Assembly (NCBI RefSeq): GCF_005121165.3
Contig: NZ_CP034413.3
Location: 372,001-436,000, forward strand
DNA length: 64,000 nucleotides
Reading direction: 5' to 3'
DNA from: Dysosmobacter welbionis
GTDB taxonomy: Bacteria > Bacillota > Clostridia > Oscillospirales > Oscillospiraceae
This document shows, in pieces, positions 59,673 through 64,000 of the stretch. A program made the position numbers and the translations under genes. Numbering within the stretch: the first letter of the stretch is position 1; every line of letters begins with the position of its first letter. Under the pieces are notes generated by a model. It made no database searches and was not told where the DNA came from. It saw nothing but the letters and a program-made list of their open reading frames with translations.

Positions 59673-60014
59673 TTACATTCCCAGGATCGTCCAGACATAG
59701 GTGGGAGCCGTCAGGGTGAAGATAAGGCAGGCAAACAGGATGGCCGGCGCAGTCCATTCGAACTGGCCGTGCTTTCTATAGTCAAAATACGCCATGCCCA
59801 ATTTGGCGAAGAAGAACACAGCCAGAACAAGGTCAATCACGGGAAAGACCACATTATTGACAACCGTTTTGATCTGGGCGGATGCGTCCGTCCAAGTGCC
59901 TTCAATGGCACCAGCCACATCCCCGGTTCCTGCCGCAAATGCGGGTACCGTAAACATGATGGCCAGCATCATTACCATTACGACCGCACAGAGCATCTTT
60001 TTCGTTTTCATCAT
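59673..60014 (-). CDS. VirB2-like pilin/TrbC-type protein (DUF3852-like)
   Basis: 113 aa from the ATG at 60014. Sec signal peptide (basic MMKTKKM, then LCAVVMVMMLAIMFTVPAFA with AFA as cleavage site), then two membrane helices (VVFPVIDLVLAVFFFAKLGM and WTAPAILFACLIFTLTAPTY). Layout of VirB2/TrbC-type subunits. Preceded on the minus strand by a GC-rich structured leader with CTTTCTTTTTT (60050-60030), a possible attenuator. Confidence 0.8.
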   Translation of the reverse strand: MMKTKKMLCAVVMVMMLAIMFTVPAFAAGTGDVAGAIEGTWTDASAQIKTVVNNVVFPVIDLVLAVFFFAKLGMAYFDYRKHGQFEWTAPAILFACLIFTLTAPTYVWTILGM

Positions 60015-60146
60015 CAAATACCACCTTTCTTTGCTGAAAAAAGAAAGGCCGCAGGGGTGTTCCCGCGGATGGATGATCTATCCCGAACAGGCCGCGAGGC
60101 ACTTTCCCACGGCCCGTTTCTTTTCTGATTTTGTTACTGTGAATGC

Positions 60147-60611
60147 TTACATCGTGAGCACAGGTCCACTCAGTTCCTGTGTTTCCAGGAACTGAGCCCG
60201 GATTATTTCTTCAAACGCTTCCTTTGCTAACCTACAGAAGACAGAGTACATAGGCAGACCGTTCTCAGCCGTGTATTCATACGGTTCAGGTAACCGCCCG
60301 CATTTTGCAAAAAAGTTCTTTTCCGCCTCCATAAGCCGCTCAATAGACCACTCACGTACTTCGTTCCGATATGCCAAGACGGTTTGAACATGGCGCTCAT
60401 CTCTTGCGGAGAGAAGCGTGGGGTAACGAAGTTCAGCATACTCTTGGGCGGTCGTGTCCATATAGCGTTCAAATGTTCTGCGTGTCGGCAGCCCATATTG
60501 AGGCTTCATTTCCCTTGCCACTGGCAGCCTTCTGTTCTTTTCTACAAATCCCGCAAAGGCTTCTTCGATTTTCTCCTTGGTCCATACTGCCGGAAGCCCT
60601 TTTTTGCACAT
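60147..60611 (-). CDS. Hypothetical ICE protein with an internal repeat
   Basis: 154 aa from the ATG at 60611. Two copies of one motif: NRRLPVAREMKPQYGLPTRR at residue 27 and CGRLPEPYEYTAENGLPMYS near residue 105, each in a helical setting (WTKEKIEEAFAGFVEKN, LMEAEKNFFAK). This is like the DNA-binding repeats of helicase-associated or homing-type proteins. DNA binding is inferred. Confidence 0.55.
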   Translation of the reverse strand: MCKKGLPAVWTKEKIEEAFAGFVEKNRRLPVAREMKPQYGLPTRRTFERYMDTTAQEYAELRYPTLLSARDERHVQTVLAYRNEVREWSIERLMEAEKNFFAKCGRLPEPYEYTAENGLPMYSVFCRLAKEAFEEIIRAQFLETQELSGPVLTM

Positions 60612-60625
60612 TGTCAACCGCCTCT

Positions 60626-61099
60626 TTACATCAAGAAAGAAATATCTAAAAACTGCGTTTGAGCAGCCTCGACCAGTGGGGCTACTTCAATGACCTCTGG
60701 ATTCTGTTGGAACTTCAAATCTCCCCGGAAGCCCAGTTTCAGGTTACTGAATGTTTCGGCGGCCTTCAGCAGTTCGGGCGGCGATCCTGGAGGCATCTCC
60801 TGCATCCACTGTACCCATTCACCTTTCTGAAAGCGGGGATTTAGCCGAAGGATCACATAGTCCTCCGGCACAAACTTGGGATAGCGGCCGATGCTGCCGC
60901 CCACCTTATAGTAGGGCTTTCCCTCCATCATGACCGTGGCCCGCATGAGCGTCAGGGTATCCTCCAAAGAGGCGCAAAACCAGCACTCCCTATCGCCCAT
61001 ACGCCTGATTCGGCCATCCCGCAGGATGCTGTCCAGATTCTTTCGGTGCGTGTAGTGGTAGACCTCGCCAGGCTGCTCATCCAGTCGGATGTATCCCAT
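60626..61099 (-). CDS. DarT/ART-fold-like protein
   Basis: 157 aa. N-terminal GEVYHYTHRKNLDSILRDGR is the strand-helix pattern (H-Y-T...N-L-x-x-I-L-x-x-G) that opens DarT/DUF4433 and related ADP-ribosyltransferase folds; the strand VPEDYVILRLNP follows. The second half is helical. The usual catalytic Glu region cannot be identified with confidence, so activity is uncertain. No DarG-like macrodomain partner is adjacent. Confidence 0.5.
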   Translation of the reverse strand: MGYIRLDEQPGEVYHYTHRKNLDSILRDGRIRRMGDRECWFCASLEDTLTLMRATVMMEGKPYYKVGGSIGRYPKFVPEDYVILRLNPRFQKGEWVQWMQEMPPGSPPELLKAAETFSNLKLGFRGDLKFQQNPEVIEVAPLVEAAQTQFLDISFLM

Positions 61100-61114
61100 G
61101 GCTTCACCTCCCGC

Positions 61115-62812
61115 CTATAGATCAAGCGGAGCGATATGCCAATCGTCCCATAGATTGCCCCGGATATTCAGTGAATCGGTGAGGTTGACCGAGAGCATCC
61201 CTGCCGGGGTCCAGCAGTCAATGACCCAGGTGTTGACTGTATAGGAGCCATCCGGGTACCAGATAGGAGTGAAATGGGTACGCCGGTTATAGGTGCTATA
61301 CTCGTTCTTCTGGAACTCCAGCCTGGAAGACGAGGAACTGATGGAAATGCGATCCAATAGCCGCCAAAAGGATTCATAGTTGAACTCTGGGAAGTAACTG
61401 ACTGCATTCTGCAGGGCGGTGGTAGCCGACCTCTGGGAACTGTTCACTCTGGCGGTGACCACCTGATTGACCCCATAGCCGGACTTCATGGTGCTGTCGC
61501 TGGCGGTGGGATTCTTCTCGTCTGGAGTAATTTCCATAGCAGCGGAAAGGCTGGCACTGTAGCGGTCCAGATCAAATTCCCACCAGCCGTGGTCGCACCA
61601 GTATCCGTCCTCATCATCGCCATGCCATACCCAATACTCCTGCCACCATGGGTCCCAAATGGTCCACTGGGCCGAGGTTTTCTCCGGCCGGTCTGGGACC
61701 GGGGAGGGTGTGAAGGAGTCGTTCCGGTCATCTGCTACTGGATTGGGCGGCGGATTCTCGTCCAGATCTACGATCTTACAGTGGATGGTGGCCTGTGCTG
61801 ATCCTGGGCCGGATACATCCACATCGATGGTCATGTCCTGCGGCTCGTCCGGTGTAGTCCAGCGTACCCAGGCCAATTGGGAATCTCCGTCCGGGTAGTA
61901 GACATTGCTGACCGTATAGGTCGTCCCATCAATATGGAACTGTACAGTGACCGGATCATCCGGGTCACTTTGGCCACCGCTGACCTCTACCGCCGTGATG
62001 ACCTCGGTATTGGTTCGGTATTCATAGTCATAGGTGCTGATCTCCGGCTCCTCCGGCTGCTCCTCAAAGCGGACGATACCAAGCCCAAGGGAGGACTTGA
62101 TGTCCGAGTTGGACACATTCTTATTGGTGGGGCCGGACCATGCGGGATAGCCTAAATCTGGGGTTTCCAGAAACATGGACAGGGGAAGGTTTTTGGCCGT
62201 CAGCGATCCCATCCAATAGCGGAGTTGTCCTCCAACCACCTCGTCATAAAGGGCGGCCTCTGTCGCTGTTGTGGCAATCATGACACCTTGGAACTTATAA
62301 TAGGCGATGGGTTCCAGCAGAATTTTGTATTCGCCGCTGATGAGCGTGTCATAATCCATACCAGTTTCTTCCGCAATGAACTTGACAACATATTCTGAAC
62401 AAAAATACTTTTTGATGGCCTCGATGTTATTACGCCCGTTTGTACTTATGATGCGAGGCATTGGTTGTACAGGGTTTTTATAGCTATACCCGCCTTGTAC
62501 GGGAGAGAGCCCAGTACCATTATTGTACTGGATTTTACTGACCTTTCCGAAATGATATATTCCTGCAGATGGTGTTTTGTTGGTCAAATCAAATGGTGTA
62601 GTAACAACGGCATGGTCACTTGCCCGCACTACGGTTACACGCACCCCTTCGTTTCCGGGGTTCCAACTGCCATGACTCGTCGCATCCCCCATACTCCCGC
62701 CGCCACCATCAATGTTACCAGACCCGCCAGTTCCATTCGCGGCATAAACTTGTATGCAAGTAAAGGAAAATATCATCACAACGGCCAGAAACAGGTTAAA
62801 GAGTCGTTTCAC
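61115..62812 (-). CDS. Secreted ICE surface protein
   Basis: 565 aa. Signal peptide in residues 1-24 (KRLFNLFLAVVMIFSFTCIQ, cleavage after VYA), then Gly/Ser-rich sequence, and beta-rich domains (TVQFHIDGTTYTVSNVYYPD, MTIDVDVSGPGSAQATIHCK). A Pro-rich linker (DENPPPNPVADDRNDSFTPS) precedes a Trp-rich C-terminal domain (WDPWWQEYWVWHGDDEDGYW). No sorting motif or C-terminal anchor is seen. May act in cell contact during conjugation (inference). Confidence 0.65.
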   Translation of the reverse strand: MKRLFNLFLAVVMIFSFTCIQVYAANGTGGSGNIDGGGGSMGDATSHGSWNPGNEGVRVTVVRASDHAVVTTPFDLTNKTPSAGIYHFGKVSKIQYNNGTGLSPVQGGYSYKNPVQPMPRIISTNGRNNIEAIKKYFCSEYVVKFIAEETGMDYDTLISGEYKILLEPIAYYKFQGVMIATTATEAALYDEVVGGQLRYWMGSLTAKNLPLSMFLETPDLGYPAWSGPTNKNVSNSDIKSSLGLGIVRFEEQPEEPEISTYDYEYRTNTEVITAVEVSGGQSDPDDPVTVQFHIDGTTYTVSNVYYPDGDSQLAWVRWTTPDEPQDMTIDVDVSGPGSAQATIHCKIVDLDENPPPNPVADDRNDSFTPSPVPDRPEKTSAQWTIWDPWWQEYWVWHGDDEDGYWCDHGWWEFDLDRYSASLSAAMEITPDEKNPTASDSTMKSGYGVNQVVTARVNSSQRSATTALQNAVSYFPEFNYESFWRLLDRISISSSSSRLEFQKNEYSTYNRRTHFTPIWYPDGSYTVNTWVIDCWTPAGMLSVNLTDSLNIRGNLWDDWHIAPLDL

Positions 62813-62834
62813 TTGATCTCCTTTCCCACAAAAT

Positions 62835-62862
62835 AAAAAGCACAGCCAAAGCTGTGCTTTTT
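62835..62862 (-). terminator. Bidirectional-type terminator before the surface protein gene
   Basis: Perfect 12-base stem AAAAAGCACAGC/GCTGTGCTTTTT with a four-base loop, between the DUF6550-like stop (62880) and the surface protein start (62812). T-runs exist on both strands. Confidence 0.85.
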
Positions 62863-62879
62863 GAAGATGCGATATTACT

Positions 62880-63437
62880 TTATCCCATTATGCCAACCTG
62901 AGTATTGATATCTCCATCACTATCGATACTTCCACCTTGATTTGCGCCTGCGTTGGGAACATTATCGAAACCAGGCAGGCCGCCACTGGTGTTGGTGGAG
63001 GGCTGTTCAGGGGGAGGCGTCACATTGTTGTGATCTTGCGGCTCAGGAGTACCCTCGACCGGAGTCCCATCCGGCGTCTTGGTGGGGTCCTTCAGTTCAT
63101 CCTCTGTATATTCCGGTTTGACCGGGTCCGGCTGAATGGTCTGCTCTGTGCCGGTAAAATCAGCGCCGTTTCCATCATCGGTGTTGGTACTGGCATCCGG
63201 GGTTTCCGGGTTAACGGTCACATTATCTCCCGGCTTCTGGTCATCCCCGGATTCTGCGGGAGGCGGGGTACTGCTGTCCGGGTCCACCACTACATCGCCC
63301 TGCTGGGAGCTGCTGGGCGGGAGCAGGTCATCGGTGACCTTGTCTTTGCTGAAGCTGCTTGCGATCACAGCAACCAGGATTGCGCAGACCACAAGACATC
63401 CGGCCACGGTCAGCCACTTCTTGGTATTCTCCGTCAT
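62880..63437 (-). CDS. DUF6550-like membrane-anchored protein
   Basis: 185 aa. Short cytoplasmic start, one membrane helix at residues 8-28 (WLTVAGCLVVCAILVAVIAS), then a long low-complexity extracellular part rich in Pro, Asp, Thr and Gly (DPDSSTPPPAESGDDQKPGD, PDGTPVEGTPEPQDHNNVTP). Typical small protein next to the surface-protein gene of Firmicutes ICEs. Likely a stalk or linker in the cell wall. AAGGAGGAATCC precedes the ATG. Confidence 0.75.
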   Translation of the reverse strand: MTENTKKWLTVAGCLVVCAILVAVIASSFSKDKVTDDLLPPSSSQQGDVVVDPDSSTPPPAESGDDQKPGDNVTVNPETPDASTNTDDGNGADFTGTEQTIQPDPVKPEYTEDELKDPTKTPDGTPVEGTPEPQDHNNVTPPPEQPSTNTSGGLPGFDNVPNAGANQGGSIDSDGDINTQVGIMG

Positions 63438-63538
63438 CGTTTGGATTCCTCCTTTTTCTGTTGATTATGCTTCTTGTCAAACTGTCTGTGTGACTTCAGG
63501 CGGCCAAGGATAGTTCGGCTTTAAGATCTGCTGCCTAC

Positions 63539-63567
63539 ATTTTCCTATACCGCCCGTCCTTTGTCAA
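63539..63567 (-). promoter_or_regulatory. Candidate promoter upstream of the DUF6550-like gene
   Basis: Minus strand: TTGACA (63567-63562), 17-base spacer, GAAAAT (63544-63539). The -10 box is weak, the -35 perfect. Lies in the 196-base gap after the partial gene at the right edge; nothing else is seen in that gap. Confidence 0.4.
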
Positions 63568-63633
63568 CACGAACCCTACCACAAACAGGCAGAGAAGTCT
63601 ATTGGGACAATAGAAAACTTTTTGAAAACTGCG

Positions 63634-63999
63634 TTAAAACCGAGGGGCATAGCCCGCGCTGACCTTGACTGTCATCCGCATGGGCGGCAGAAGCTCTCCT
63701 CCAAAAGACACTGGAACCTCCAATTCGATTTCACAGTCCGCCACAAAACGGTCGCCGGCGCTGTCGCCGGAAGCGAACGGTGCGTTGCGGATCTCCACAT
63801 CAAGGCCCCACACACGGAACTCCATCCCACCATCCTCTGTGTACTGAGTATGGTAGCCGCCCCGATAGGTCAGCCCAAGGATATCGTCCAAGCGTCCATA
63901 GATATCGCCATAGTCCAGTGATTCCTCAAAATCTCCCGCCAACGGCTGGTAGGCGCCGGAGTAGCCCTCCCGGACGCCATGGTACACATCGTCATAGTT
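63634..63999 (-). CDS. Partial DUF4320-like protein, N-terminus outside window
   Basis: 122 codons, open through the right edge, so the start is missing (a GTG at 63987 is unlikely to be the true start). Beta-rich C-terminal part: GGYHTQYTEDGGMEFRVWGL, then DCEIELEVPVSFGGELLPPM and RMTVKVSAGYAPRF at the end. Matches the C-terminal pattern of DUF4320, a pseudopilin-like family in Firmicutes ICEs. Confidence 0.6.
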   Translation of the reverse strand, partial: NYDDVYHGVREGYSGAYQPLAGDFEESLDYGDIYGRLDDILGLTYRGGYHTQYTEDGGMEFRVWGLDVEIRNAPFASGDSAGDRFVADCEIELEVPVSFGGELLPPMRMTVKVSAGYAPRF

Positions 64000-64000
64000 G

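Noticed and set aside
1-64000. CRISPR array, tRNA or rRNA genes
   Set aside because: No regularly spaced direct repeats of suitable length and no tRNA- or rRNA-like sequence were noticed on either strand.

Overview
The window looks like chromosomal DNA of a gut Clostridia species (inference: Oscillospirales/Lachnospirales-like). It is fairly GC-rich, has strong AGGAGG ribosome sites, and carries a conjugation module full of Firmicutes-specific families (PrgI, DUF6103, DUF3852-like, MobP3-type relaxase, VirB4- and VirD4-type ATPases). No tRNA, rRNA or CRISPR array was seen.

Layout. (1) 1-24.7 kb, minus strand: about 34 tightly packed genes forming an orphan immunity-gene array. It holds SUKH/SMI1, SUKH-3, Imm17, Imm51, DUF4259, DUF2185, DUF2262 (two copies), DUF4241, DUF5713, DUF6881, DUF6138, DKNYY, ankyrin, leucine-rich and HEAT-like proteins. 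No toxin or secretion gene is visible. Three ORFs are in-frame fusions of two such genes that keep the ribosome site of the second gene, one leucine-rich gene is split by a frameshift and one mini-gene is broken. A promoter, leader ORF and terminator-like hairpin sit at the head of the array (24.7-24.96 kb). (2) 24.9-27.3 kb: a SLOG-fold protein, an XRE regulator and a DUF4317 protein. (3) 27.4-64 kb, almost all minus strand: the core of an integrative conjugative element (ICE). In transcription order it holds a partial DUF4320-like gene, DUF6550-like, a secreted surface protein, a DarT/ART-like protein, a VirB2-like pilin, a DUF4259 protein, a TrbL-like channel, DUF7768, a cytosine methyltransferase, a ribbon-helix-helix protein, PrgI, VirB4, a PAPS-reductase-like PP-loop protein, an M23 peptidase, several ICE proteins of unknown function, a MobC-like protein, a relaxase fused to about 13 Sel1 repeats, a DUF3991/Toprim primase, VirD4 and a helix-turn-helix protein.

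The methyltransferase gene is interrupted twice. Two different Recombinase-In-Trio (RIT) elements, each with three overlapping tyrosine recombinase genes and terminal inverted repeats, sit at 48.13-51.75 kb and 52.66-56.18 kb in opposite orientations. Removing each element together with one copy of its flanking direct repeat (6 bp and 8 bp) restores the methyltransferase reading frame exactly. Both elements share an unusual end design: two 10-bp repeats per end at a 17-bp pitch, and on one side only a 24-26 bp insert that makes a perfect palindrome running into the direct repeat.

Working model (inference): the ICE moves by its own conjugation machinery and may carry the immunity array as cargo that protects the recipient against toxins of neighbouring bacteria, in the manner of the polyimmunity or acquired interbacterial defence clusters known from other phyla. 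The ICE ends and its integrase lie outside the window, so linkage of the array to the element is not proven.
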